Shown piece by piece: positions 33,473-41,342 of a stretch of 64,000 nucleotides of DNA. The position numbers and the translations under genes were made by a program. Numbering within the stretch: the stretch's first letter is position 1; each line of letters starts with the position of its first letter. The notes beneath the pieces are model-generated. The model made no database searches and was not told the origin of the DNA. It saw only the letters and a program-made list of their open reading frames with translations. Source of the DNA: Aldehydirespirator sp965205155 (GTDB lineage: Bacteria > Actinomycetota > Acidimicrobiia > Acidimicrobiales > Aldehydirespiratoraceae); assembly GCA_965205155.1 (NCBI GenBank), contig OZ242033.1, positions 1,612,001 to 1,676,000 on the forward strand. Reading direction: 5' to 3'.

Positions 33473-34248
33473 GCTCCCTCGTCCTCCGCGCCGTCCTCGC
33501 CCAGATAGACCCTCATCACGTCGGGGTCGGCGGCGATCTCAGCCGGTGGCCCCGAGGCCAGCAGCGCGCCCCGGTCGAGCACGTGCACCTCGTCGGCGAT
33601 CTGCATGAGGAATGAGAGGTTGTGGTCGATTATCAGGCTGCCCAGCCCCCGCTCGTCGCACAGCCGCCGCACCAGCTGCGACAGCCGTCCGATGTTGGCG
33701 GGAGCGACCGCGGCGGCCGGCTCGTCGAGCAGCAGCATCTTGGGCTCGGCCATCAGCGAGCGGGCGAACTCGAGCAGCTTGCGGTCGCCGGCCGACAGCT
33801 CGTCGGTACGGACGTCGAGCAGATCCGTCATGCCCAGTTCGGCTGTGATCTCCTCGGCACGGCTCTGGGAGGCCCGCTCGTGGTCGCGGGCTCGGCGGCT
33901 CAGGCCGAGAGCCCCCACCGGCGTCTCCGCGAAGTGGGGGGTGGCCGCGGCCAGCATGCTCTCTCGCACGGTGAGGGTGGTGAACCCGACCGGCGTCTGG
34001 AAGGTTCTGATGAGCCCCAGTTCGGCCACCCGCCACGGCGGCAGACCGTCGATGCGCTGGCCACCGAAGGTGATCGAACCCCGGTCCGGGGGGTCGAACC
34101 CGGTTATGGCGTTGAACAGGGTGGTCTTGCCCGCGCCGTTGGGGCCAATGAGCGCCGTGACTCTGTCCTGGGGCATCACCGCCGATACGTCGTCGACCGC
34201 CACCACGCCCCCGAAGGTCTTGCGGACCGCGTCGAGCACCAGTTCCAT
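33469..34248 (-). CDS. livG: branched-chain amino acid-type ABC transporter ATPase (LivG)
   Basis: 259 residues with Walker A IGPNGAGKTTL, Q-loop IRTFQTPVGF, signature LSAGDRKLLEFA (a Ser-Ala-Gly variant of LSGGQ), Walker B MLLLDEPAAAV and the LivG-type DHNLSFLMQIADEVHVLDRG. The usual second Gly of the signature is replaced by Ala, which is tolerated in LivG proteins. ATG 34248 begins MELVLDAVRKTFGG; upstream in-frame sequence belongs to livM. The acidic C-terminus GEDGAEDEGA has been copied into the adjoining mini-ORF. Confidence 0.92.
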   Translation of the reverse strand: MELVLDAVRKTFGGVVAVDDVSAVMPQDRVTALIGPNGAGKTTLFNAITGFDPPDRGSITFGGQRIDGLPPWRVAELGLIRTFQTPVGFTTLTVRESMLAAATPHFAETPVGALGLSRRARDHERASQSRAEEITAELGMTDLLDVRTDELSAGDRKLLEFARSLMAEPKMLLLDEPAAAVAPANIGRLSQLVRRLCDERGLGSLIIDHNLSFLMQIADEVHVLDRGALLASGPPAEIAADPDVMRVYLGEDGAEDEGA

Positions 34249-34256
34249 GCCGGTCC

Positions 34257-35258
34257 CTATCCGCCCGGCGCCGGCGCGGCTCCGGCCGGACGCGAACCCT
34301 CCGCCGAGTCCGTGGAACTCCCGCGGGCGCGGTCGCCTGCACCGAAGGCGCTTCGCTCGGAGAACAGGCCGTCCGGACGGAAGCGCAGCACCAGCACCAG
34401 CAGCAGCCCCACCAGGAACGGCTCGATGGCGACCAGGATGTTGATGTGGGAGGGGTCGACCTCGATGAGGCCCACGGCCTCGGTGAACACGATCAGCACG
34501 AAGGCTCCCGCCAGTCCGCCCCTGATGCTGCCCAGGCCCCCGATGACCAGCGCCGTCCATACCGTGAAGGTGATGCCCGGCGCGAACAGCTGGGGCGAGA
34601 TGGCCCGGATGTAGAACAGGTACACCGGGGCGGTGGCCCCGATGAGGACTCCGGCCAGCACGAAGGTCTTGATCCTCATCCGGTTGACCCGCTTGCCCAG
34701 CGCGAGGGCGACGGCCTCGTTGTCGCGCACGGCCCGCAGCGTCCGGCCGAACGGCGAGATCCCGACCTGACGGGTGACGAGATACATGACCGCCGCGGCC
34801 AGCACGGCGATGCCGAGCAGCACGTAGTTGTAGTCGCGGCCGGTCACGAAGCTGTCGAAGGGGCGGTTGATGTTGGCAACCCCGACGGTGCCCCGGGTGA
34901 GGTCGGCCTGGATGACCACCAGCTGGCGGATGATCTCCGCGAATGCCAGCGTGGTTATCAGGAAGTACTCGCGCCGTAATCGCAGCGCGGGCGCGCCGAT
35001 GGCGAACGCCACCAGCCCGGTGAACAGCGCCGACAGCGGCCAGGCCACCCACATCGACAGCCCGGGGGTGAACCGCATGTCGAGATCCGGGTCGCTCGCC
35101 GTGAGGATGACGTAGCAGTAGCTGCCCGACGCCAGCAGTCCGGCGATGCCGAGATCCCACATCCCGCCCCAGCCGGACTCGACGTTGAGCGCCATGGCCA
35201 GGCTGGCGTAGATCGCCGCCAGGGTCAGGACGCCCACCCAGAAGATGGGATTCGTCAT
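34257..35258 (-). CDS. livM: branched-chain amino acid-type ABC transporter permease (LivM)
   Basis: Inner-membrane permease, 333 residues, eight or more helices. Family features include LSMALNVESGWGGMWDLG, APALRLRREYFLITTLAFAEIIR and the coupling segment GRTLRAVRDNEAVALALGKRV, then FVLAGVLIGATAPVYLFYI and GGLGSIRGGLAGAF. The C-terminal 30 residues are Ala/Pro/Gly-rich. ATG sits in the stop of a mini-ORF after livH. The livG start follows its TAG after 8 bases. Confidence 0.92.
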   Translation of the reverse strand: MTNPIFWVGVLTLAAIYASLAMALNVESGWGGMWDLGIAGLLASGSYCYVILTASDPDLDMRFTPGLSMWVAWPLSALFTGLVAFAIGAPALRLRREYFLITTLAFAEIIRQLVVIQADLTRGTVGVANINRPFDSFVTGRDYNYVLLGIAVLAAAVMYLVTRQVGISPFGRTLRAVRDNEAVALALGKRVNRMRIKTFVLAGVLIGATAPVYLFYIRAISPQLFAPGITFTVWTALVIGGLGSIRGGLAGAFVLIVFTEAVGLIEVDPSHINILVAIEPFLVGLLLVLVLRFRPDGLFSERSAFGAGDRARGSSTDSAEGSRPAGAAPAPGG

Positions 35259-35293
35259 GGCGCTGCCGCCCCAGCCCCGGTCGTGGGGGTCAC
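35255..35293 (-). other. mini-ORF (12 codons) between livH and livM
   Basis: GTG in the livH stop (GTGA), TGA in the livM start (ATGA); product MTPTTGAGAAAP. It begins GTGACCCCC against ATGACGAATCCC for livM, a weaker resemblance than at the other junctions but the same two-sided overlap. A GGGGCTGGGGCGG stretch precedes the livM start. Confidence 0.45.
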
Positions 35294-36159
35294 GCCACCA
35301 CCGCGTCCTTGCGGCGCTGGACGGAGAGGATCCCCTCGGGCCGGAGGATCAGCACCGCCACCAGCACCCCGAAGGCCACCACCGGCCGGTAGGCGGTGGG
35401 GATCACCAGAGCGGAGACATCCATCATGATTCCCAGCAGCAGTCCGGCCAGGATCACACCGGAGATGCTGCGCAGCCCGCCCAGCACCGCGGCCGCCAGC
35501 ACGATCAGGATGTTGTGCCAGCCGATCTCGGTGTTGACCGAGCCCAGCACGCCCAGCATCACACCGGCCATGGCTCCGAATGCCGAACTGATGAACCAGA
35601 TCGTGTTGGACACGGTGCGCACCGGCACGCCCCTCACCCGGGCCAGGTCGTCGTTGCTGGCCACGGCCCGCACGGCCCGGCCCAGTCCGGTGGAGTTGAG
35701 GAACAGTTGGAGCGCGGCGATGCTGCCGATCGCCAGCCCGATGATGACCAACTCGTTGGTGGCGATGCTGATGCCGCCGAAGCGGTAGAGGCCGCCCGAC
35801 ACGTCCGGGTAGAAGCGGGCCTTCGTTCCGAACAGCGCGAGGATGGCGGCGTACATCATCAGCGCCAGCCCGATGGAGGTGAACAGCAGCACGGTGCCGC
35901 CCTGGTGGCGCACCGGCTGGAAGAAGACGGCGGACAGCACAACGCCCAAGACGCCCAGCCCCACCACGGTGATAGCTCCGGCGACGAAGATGTTCATGCC
36001 GTAGGTGTCCACCAGCACGACGCCGACGAAGGCGCCCAACGCCATCATCTGGGCATGGGCGATGTTCAGGAAGTTCTCGGTCTGGCGCACGAGCGCGAAG
36101 CCGAGGGTCGCCACGGCCAGGATGCTGCCGGTGACGATCCCGAAGACGACGTTTTGCAC
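35290..36159 (-). CDS. livH: branched-chain amino acid-type ABC transporter permease (LivH)
   Basis: 289-residue membrane permease. N-terminal GIVTGSILAVATLGFALVRQTENFLNIAHAQMMALGAFVG is the LivH hallmark, with GRAVRAVASNDDLARVRGVPV as coupling loop and GVMLGVLGSVNTEIGWHNI and AVLGGLRSISGV later. GTG start with GAGGAG upstream. The 79-bp spacer after the receptor gene contains a CCCGGGACTCCGGG hairpin that could separate abundant receptor mRNA from the rest of the transcript. Confidence 0.92.
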   Translation of the reverse strand: MQNVVFGIVTGSILAVATLGFALVRQTENFLNIAHAQMMALGAFVGVVLVDTYGMNIFVAGAITVVGLGVLGVVLSAVFFQPVRHQGGTVLLFTSIGLALMMYAAILALFGTKARFYPDVSGGLYRFGGISIATNELVIIGLAIGSIAALQLFLNSTGLGRAVRAVASNDDLARVRGVPVRTVSNTIWFISSAFGAMAGVMLGVLGSVNTEIGWHNILIVLAAAVLGGLRSISGVILAGLLLGIMMDVSALVIPTAYRPVVAFGVLVAVLILRPEGILSVQRRKDAVVA

Positions 36160-36238
36160 GGCGGACTCCTCGGGGGAGCGACCCCGACGGCCGACCCGGA
36201 GTCCCGGGCCAGCCGTCGCGGTCAGTCTCGCGTCTCGA

Positions 36239-37480
36239 TCAGGACGGCTTGACCAGCGTCGGGTCGAGTTCGATGTTCTCGCGAACGACCCAGTCCCCGT
36301 CCTGGACCTGGATGACAGCCATCACTGGCGACAGCAGGTTGCCGACGCTGTTGAGGTTCATGTTCGACGTGGTGCCGTGGTAGTCGATCTCGTTGCCTGC
36401 CTCCAGCTCGGCCAGGCCCTGGGCGTAGGTGAAGACCTCCACGCCGGGCGGGTTGGCGATGTCCGGGATGGCCGCGGCCACTGCCGCGCCGTCGGTGGTG
36501 CCGGCTGCTGCCATGGCCAGACCCAGCACGATGTACTGGTCGTACTGCCAGGCGTCGTAGAAGCCGATCTCGGGCGGGTCGCCGATCTTGGCCTCGAACC
36601 TGGGCACGTAGGCATCCCAGGCCGGGTTGTTCACGGTGTCGTAGGCGGTTGCGCCGACGACGGCCGACGCTCCCGCCACGCCGCCGATGATCTCGGCGAT
36701 CTCCGGGCTGAGAAGGTCGGTCGTGAGGATCAGCGGCACGTCGGTGTAGCCCCGCCGCTGCCACTCGTTGAGGAGCGGCACGCCGGTCTCGAAGCCGGCT
36801 GCGATGTAGACGGCGTCGGCCCCGGACTCGAAGGCCTGGGCGACCTGGGCCGAGTAGGTGGCCTCCCCCGCGTTGAAGCGGACGTCCTCGGTGACGGTGC
36901 CGCCCATCTGCTCGGTGAAGACGGCCTTGAACACGTTGGCGGGACTCTCGGTGCCCTCGCTCAGCTCGACCAGCATGGCCACGTTGAGGTAACCCTCGTC
37001 GCGGGCCACCTGGGCGCCGACGATGCCGTTGTCGGTGTCGGAGGGGATGATCCGGAACACCATGTCGCCGCCGGTGTTGTCGAGCTCGGTGGTGCCGCAG
37101 GTGCTGCAGATCGTCGGGATCTGCAGTTCGTGCACCGTGTCGAAGATGGCGATCATCCCGTCGGACTCGATGCCGCCCAGCGCGTGGATTCCATCGACCT
37201 CGGTCAACTCGGCGAAGCCCGATACCGCGCCCTCAGGCGTGGACCCGTTGTCCTCCACGACGAGCTCGACCTCGCGGCCCAGCACGCCTCCGCCTGCATT
37301 GAGCTCCTCCACGGCCACTTCGGCCGCGGCCAGGGCCCAGTGGCCCCAGGGGCCGTAGTCCCCGGACTGGCCGTTGAGGAAGCCGAGCTTGACCGGCCCC
37401 TCGTCCTCTGAAGTGTCTCCGCTGCAAGCTGCGGCGGCCACGAGGCCGACTGCGAGCAGCGCTACGAGAATGCGCTTCAC
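36239..37480 (-). CDS. Liv/HAAT-type substrate-binding lipoprotein
   Basis: Solute receptor of the Liv-type importer, 413 residues, periplasmic-binding fold type I. The GTG start (37480) follows GGAAGGAG and gives a lipoprotein signal ending VAAAACSGD, so the mature protein is anchored through Cys. An acidic linker (TSEDEG) leads to KLGFLNGQSGDYG, ELNAGGGVLGREVELVVEDNGSTPEGA and FDTVHELQIPTICSTCGT. It ends at a divergent spacer shared with the Rieske/dioxygenase operon. Ligand unknown; context suggests the compound processed by the amidohydrolase and oxygenases. Confidence 0.92.
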   Translation of the reverse strand: MKRILVALLAVGLVAAAACSGDTSEDEGPVKLGFLNGQSGDYGPWGHWALAAAEVAVEELNAGGGVLGREVELVVEDNGSTPEGAVSGFAELTEVDGIHALGGIESDGMIAIFDTVHELQIPTICSTCGTTELDNTGGDMVFRIIPSDTDNGIVGAQVARDEGYLNVAMLVELSEGTESPANVFKAVFTEQMGGTVTEDVRFNAGEATYSAQVAQAFESGADAVYIAAGFETGVPLLNEWQRRGYTDVPLILTTDLLSPEIAEIIGGVAGASAVVGATAYDTVNNPAWDAYVPRFEAKIGDPPEIGFYDAWQYDQYIVLGLAMAAAGTTDGAAVAAAIPDIANPPGVEVFTYAQGLAELEAGNEIDYHGTTSNMNLNSVGNLLSPVMAVIQVQDGDWVVRENIELDPTLVKPS

Positions 37481-37581
37481 GGTTCTTGTCTCCTTCCGGT
37501 ACCAGGTCGAGTGGACCCGGTCGACATCTACAGGCCCATAGCGTGGCACCAAATCGCCCGTCTAGCTACTCCGGGGCCGAA

Positions 37582-37717
37582 TTGTCTGACAGAACGATGT
37601 CGCAAGCGTCCCTTTCTCTTGGCTGAAGGTGTCACAGTCTTGTTGGCTGTACGACCGCTCGCGGGGCGGCATAGCCATCGGCTCAAGCGTCTGACATATA
37701 GTTGCACCGTCGCAAGC
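37582..37717. promoter_or_regulatory. divergent control region with repeated TCTGACA and GTCGCAAGC elements
   Basis: The 258-bp spacer between the receptor and Rieske genes is less GC-rich than the coding DNA. TTGTCTGACAG (37582-37592, palindromic TGTC-T-GACA) and CGTCTGACAT (37688-37697) are two related sites, each followed 14-19 bp later by an identical GTCGCAAGC (37599-37607 and 37709-37717). The second copy overlaps a -10-like TATAGT (37697-37702) for the rightward operon. Two copies of a dyad in a divergent spacer suggest control by one regulator, perhaps GntR-type. No regulator gene is in the window. Confidence 0.5.
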
Positions 37718-37738
37718 CGAGCCAGATGGGGGAGGCCG

Positions 37739-38707
37739 ATGAGCAACGCGCTGCGCCAGTACTGGCACCCAGTGGCCGCCGTCGAGGAACTCGACGGGGG
37801 ACCGATCAAGACGACACTGCTGGAGGAGGACCTGGTGGTGTTCCGCTCCGGCGGCGAGATCCACGCCCTGCAGGATCTGTGCATACACCGGGGCACGCCG
37901 CTGTCGCTGGGATCGGTGAACGCCGAGGGCTGCATCGTGTGCCCCTACCACGGCTGGACGTACGACACCGACGGCAAGTGCGTGTACATCCCGTCCCAGC
38001 CGCCGGACCGGCAGCGGATCCCCTCGCAGGCGAGGGTGCCCGCCTACCGGACCGCGGAGCACTACGGGCTCGTCTACGTGGCGCTCGAGGAGCCGGTGGC
38101 TCCGGTGCCGGATTTCCCCGAGTACTACGACGACGGCTTCCACATGATCAGGCCGGGGGAGTGGACCTGGAACGCCAGCGCGGCCCGGTTCGTCGAGAAC
38201 GCCATCGACACGTCGCACCTGCCGATCGTGCATCCGGGCCTGCTGGCCGACGCCTCGGCCACCGTGATCGCTCCCTTCGATATGGAGGAGACCGACCAGG
38301 GCTACGCCTTCTCCGCGAGACGCCACGACGTGGACGAGGCCATGTTCGGCGACGCCGACGAGCTGGTCACCCAGAAGACCTGGGTGGAGATCCCCTTCAG
38401 CTGGCGCCTGCTGATCACCGCGGAGTCCCAGAGCACGGTGGTGTTCATCGCCAACCAGCCGATCTCGATCAACAAGGTGCGCTTCTGGGAGTACGTGGGC
38501 ATCAAGGGTCGCCAGGACCAGACCGACGACGAGATCATCGCCTTCCACCAGAAGGTCATCGAACAGGACCGCCACATCGTCGAGCACCAGAGGCCCGAGA
38601 TGCTGCCGCTCGACATCACCGCGGAGCTGCACCTCAGAGTGGCCGACGAGCCCGCCCTCGAGTACCGGCGCCGCCTGGCGGCGGTGGCCGGCGCCGAATA
38701 CGCCTGA
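37739..38707 (+). CDS. Rieske non-heme iron oxygenase (vanillate demethylase/phthalate type)
   Basis: 322 residues. Rieske ligands CIHRG...CPYHGW and iron site ENAIDTSHLPIVHPG (D-x2-H-x4-H). Its N-terminus (LRQYWHPVAAVEEL) matches that of the other single-subunit Rieske protein (LRHYWHPVAVSGEV), so the two are paralogues on opposite sides of the liv operon. ATG 37739 has GGGGGAGG six bases upstream; upstream in-frame residues lie in the promoter region. First gene of a three-gene Rieske operon. No reductase gene is visible, so electrons must come from elsewhere, possibly the small ferredoxin. Confidence 0.9.
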   Translation: MSNALRQYWHPVAAVEELDGGPIKTTLLEEDLVVFRSGGEIHALQDLCIHRGTPLSLGSVNAEGCIVCPYHGWTYDTDGKCVYIPSQPPDRQRIPSQARVPAYRTAEHYGLVYVALEEPVAPVPDFPEYYDDGFHMIRPGEWTWNASAARFVENAIDTSHLPIVHPGLLADASATVIAPFDMEETDQGYAFSARRHDVDEAMFGDADELVTQKTWVEIPFSWRLLITAESQSTVVFIANQPISINKVRFWEYVGIKGRQDQTDDEIIAFHQKVIEQDRHIVEHQRPEMLPLDITAELHLRVADEPALEYRRRLAAVAGAEYA

Positions 38708-38747
38708 GGGTCCAGCCCGGAGCGCACATCAGAAAGGAGCGCGACCC

Positions 38748-40007
38748 ATGCCGACCGCGATGAGCCTGGAATGGCCCACCGACGACTTCAGCCGCATCCC
38801 GTTCGCCGCCTACCTCGACGAGGAGATCTATGTCGAGGAGCAGGAGCGGATCTTCCGAGGGCCGACCTGGTCATACTTGGCCCTCGAGGCCGAGATACCG
38901 GATTCCGGCGACTTCATCACCACCTATGTGGGCGACACGCCGGTGCTGGTGAACCGCCAGCGGGACGGCGAGGTCTCCGCGTTCGTGAACCGGTGCATGC
39001 ACCGGGGTTCGATGCTCAAGCGCGAGTGCAGGGGCAACGCCACCATGCACACCTGCCTGTACCACCAGTGGGCCTACGACCTCACGGGCCAGCTGCGGGC
39101 CGTGCCGTTCGCCAAGGGACACATGGGTCGGGGCGGGCTGCCGCCGGACTTCGACATCAAGTCGGTGAAGCTCACGTCGCTGCGGGTGGAGAGCTACCAG
39201 GGTGTGCTGTTCGGGACGTTCTCCGACGGCGCCGAGCCGCTGGCCGACTACCTGGGCGCCAATGTGCGGGCCGAGCTCGACCGGGTGTTCAACCGGCCCC
39301 TCAACCTGCTCGGCTACCAGCGCCAGCGCATTCTCGGCAACTGGAAGCTCTACAACGACAACGTGCGGGACCCGAACCACGGGGCGCTGCTGCACATGTT
39401 CCACGCAACCTTCGGCCTGTACCGGCCCACCCAGCGGGGCGGGGTGAAGCTGGACGACCGCGGCCGCCACAACATCAGCTACTCCATGATGGGCACCAGC
39501 GACGACGAGGCCGACGCCGAGGCGTTCTCCGGCACTCAGAAGGTCTTCGACAAGGGATTCCGGCTCGAGGACCCGTCGATGCTCCAGTACGACAAGGAGT
39601 TCCCCGACGACGTGTCGCTGACCATCCTGTCGATCTTCCCCAACATGGTCGTGCAGCAGATCACCAACAGCCTCTGCACCCGCCAGATCCAGACCCGCGG
39701 GCCGGGGGAGCTGGAGCTGTACTGGACCTACTTCGGATATGCCGACGACGACGAGGAGATGACCCGCCATCGTCTCAACCAAGCCAACCTGGTCGGCCCG
39801 GGCGGGCTGATCTCCATGGAGGACGGCGAGGCGGTCGAGATGGTCCACCGGGCTGTCAAGCGCGAGCAGGACGAGCACGGCATCGTCGAGATCGGCGGCA
39901 AGGGCGAGATCGGCGACCACGACTATCTGGTGACCGAGATCCCGATCCGGGGGTTCTGGTCGTACTACTACGAGCTCATGGGCATCGGGACCGAGCAGGC
40001 GGCCTGA
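38748..40007 (+). CDS. aromatic-ring-hydroxylating dioxygenase alpha subunit
   Basis: Catalytic subunit of a two-subunit dioxygenase, 419 residues. Rieske motif RCMHRGS...CLYHQWAYD, iron-site helix NDNVRDPNHGALLH (D-x2-H-x4-H) and a start-proximal domain AYLDEEIYVEEQERIFRGPTWSYLALEAEIP typical of the benzoate/anthranilate/salicylate-type alpha subunits. AAAGGAG lies upstream of the ATG; a second ATG five codons in is possible. The stop overlaps the beta-subunit start (TGATG). Likely dihydroxylates or hydroxylates a (hetero)aromatic acid; substrate not determinable. Confidence 0.92.
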   Translation: MPTAMSLEWPTDDFSRIPFAAYLDEEIYVEEQERIFRGPTWSYLALEAEIPDSGDFITTYVGDTPVLVNRQRDGEVSAFVNRCMHRGSMLKRECRGNATMHTCLYHQWAYDLTGQLRAVPFAKGHMGRGGLPPDFDIKSVKLTSLRVESYQGVLFGTFSDGAEPLADYLGANVRAELDRVFNRPLNLLGYQRQRILGNWKLYNDNVRDPNHGALLHMFHATFGLYRPTQRGGVKLDDRGRHNISYSMMGTSDDEADAEAFSGTQKVFDKGFRLEDPSMLQYDKEFPDDVSLTILSIFPNMVVQQITNSLCTRQIQTRGPGELELYWTYFGYADDDEEMTRHRLNQANLVGPGGLISMEDGEAVEMVHRAVKREQDEHGIVEIGGKGEIGDHDYLVTEIPIRGFWSYYYELMGIGTEQAA

Positions 40008-40480
40008 TGGTCGACATGAGCGAGCACGACGCCATCATCAACCTGATGGCGGACTACGTGCACCTGATAGACGAGGACCGCCTGGAGGAGTGGGTCGAGC
40101 TCTTCACCGACGACTGCACCTACAAGATCCTGTCGCGTGAGAACGTCGAGTTGGGCTATCCGCTCGAACTGCTGTCGTGCCACAGCAAGGGGATGCTGCG
40201 GGACCGGGTGGTGTCGCTGCGCGAGGCCAACCTCTACAACCTCCACACCGACAAGCACGTCCTCAGCGTGGTCCGGGTGCAGGGCTCCAGCGACGGCGTG
40301 TGGTCGGTGCAGGCCAACTTCTCGGTGTACCAGTCCACTCTGGACGGCGAGACCGACCTGTTCGCGGTCGGCACCTACCGCGACAAGGTGGTCTTCGACA
40401 ACGGCCACCCCCTGTTCGCGGAGAAGATCGTCGTCAACGACACCTTCGCGGTGGCCAGGATGCTCTCAACCCCGATCTGA
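40007..40480 (+). CDS. aromatic-ring-hydroxylating dioxygenase beta subunit
   Basis: 157-residue structural subunit with the SnoaL/NTF2-like fold: LMADYVHLIDEDRLEEWVELFTDDCTY at the start, MLRDRVVSLREANLY in the middle and YRDKVVFDNGHPLFAEKIVV at the end, as in small subunits of benzoate/anthranilate-type dioxygenases. The ATG overlaps the alpha stop; an ATG three codons later is an alternative. Pairs with the alpha subunit in an alpha3-beta3-type complex by family. Ends 47 bp before the convergent heme-oxygenase-fold gene. Confidence 0.92.
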   Translation: MVDMSEHDAIINLMADYVHLIDEDRLEEWVELFTDDCTYKILSRENVELGYPLELLSCHSKGMLRDRVVSLREANLYNLHTDKHVLSVVRVQGSSDGVWSVQANFSVYQSTLDGETDLFAVGTYRDKVVFDNGHPLFAEKIVVNDTFAVARMLSTPI

Positions 40481-40527
40481 CGCTGCTAGTCGCAGCGAGA
40501 ATCAACGCAGGTCTGGGCGACCGGGGG

Positions 40528-41268
40528 CTACTCCTGCCAGCGGGTGTAGCGGGGGTCGTCCTCGAAGAAGGCCCGGTACATGCCGTCGAACGCGAGCCAT
40601 TGGAGGTCGATGCTGCGCCGGACCGCGTTCCAGACCCGGGTCCGGGTGTAGTCGTCGTTGGCGTAGCGGCGCACGATGGCGGGACCGATGTCTCCGTGGT
40701 CCTCCTCGATCTCGGAGGCGTGGATCTCCCAGTAGGTCAGACCCTCGGAGCCCTTGGTGTAGCCGTAGTCGCGGACGAAGGACTCGATGAGCATGTCGTT
40801 GCGCTTGGCCGAGGCGCCCTCGATGAAGGCGATGCCGGCGATGGCCGCGATCCAGTCGCCCTTGAAGGCGTTGAAGTAGCGCCACTGCTCGAACGCGGCC
40901 GTCTCCGGTATGGCATCGGTGGCCATCATTTCCTCCGCCGACAGACCCAGCGTGGCGCACCAGTTGAAGTAGATCTGGAGGTGGTGGCCGGTGCCGGAGT
41001 GGCTGCCGGTGGCCTCCTCCATCAGCACGTCGCCGAACCACAGGTGCTCGATGTCGGGGTCGCCCTCGGGCGCGTAGGCGTACACCGCGCAGTGCGGGCG
41101 CGGGTTGGGCTTGGGCCCGACGAAGAAGAACTGCCGGGCGAAGCCCCGCAGGGCCTTGCGGGAGGCGTTCCCCTCGCAGATGGCGCTGACCAGGGGGTGG
41201 AACTTGATGTGCTCGGCCTCGACGGTCTCGTCGATGCGTCGCAGTAGGTCGTCGGTTTCAGCAGACAT
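40528..41268 (-). CDS. heme-oxygenase-fold iron enzyme (PqqC/TENA/CADD-like)
   Basis: 246 residues of the iron-containing redox enzyme family. Candidate ligands are arranged as in heme-oxygenase-like diiron oxidases: EE at 84-85 with H90/H95/H96, E150 in AFIEGASAKRND, and H183...E188..H191 in EIHASEIEEDH. The N-terminal helices (FHPLVSAICEGNASRKALRGFARQFFF) match the PqqC-like group. The exact spacing differs a little from CADD, so diiron binding is probable, not certain. Located beside the dioxygenase genes, downstream of the hydrolase and amidohydrolase on the same strand. Substrate unknown. Confidence 0.75.
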   Translation of the reverse strand: MSAETDDLLRRIDETVEAEHIKFHPLVSAICEGNASRKALRGFARQFFFVGPKPNPRPHCAVYAYAPEGDPDIEHLWFGDVLMEEATGSHSGTGHHLQIYFNWCATLGLSAEEMMATDAIPETAAFEQWRYFNAFKGDWIAAIAGIAFIEGASAKRNDMLIESFVRDYGYTKGSEGLTYWEIHASEIEEDHGDIGPAIVRRYANDDYTRTRVWNAVRRSIDLQWLAFDGMYRAFFEDDPRYTRWQE

Positions 41269-41342
41269 GGGGCGGCACCCTAGCGGGGGCTTTCACGGCG
41301 CCCCTTGTCGGGCGCTGGCCGACCTGGTGCCGCTCGATCGGG

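Noticed and set aside
41286..41306. GGGGC...GCCCC hairpin between the alpha/beta hydrolase and iron-enzyme genes
   Set aside because: A five-base GC stem is expected by chance at this composition and the genes may be co-transcribed.
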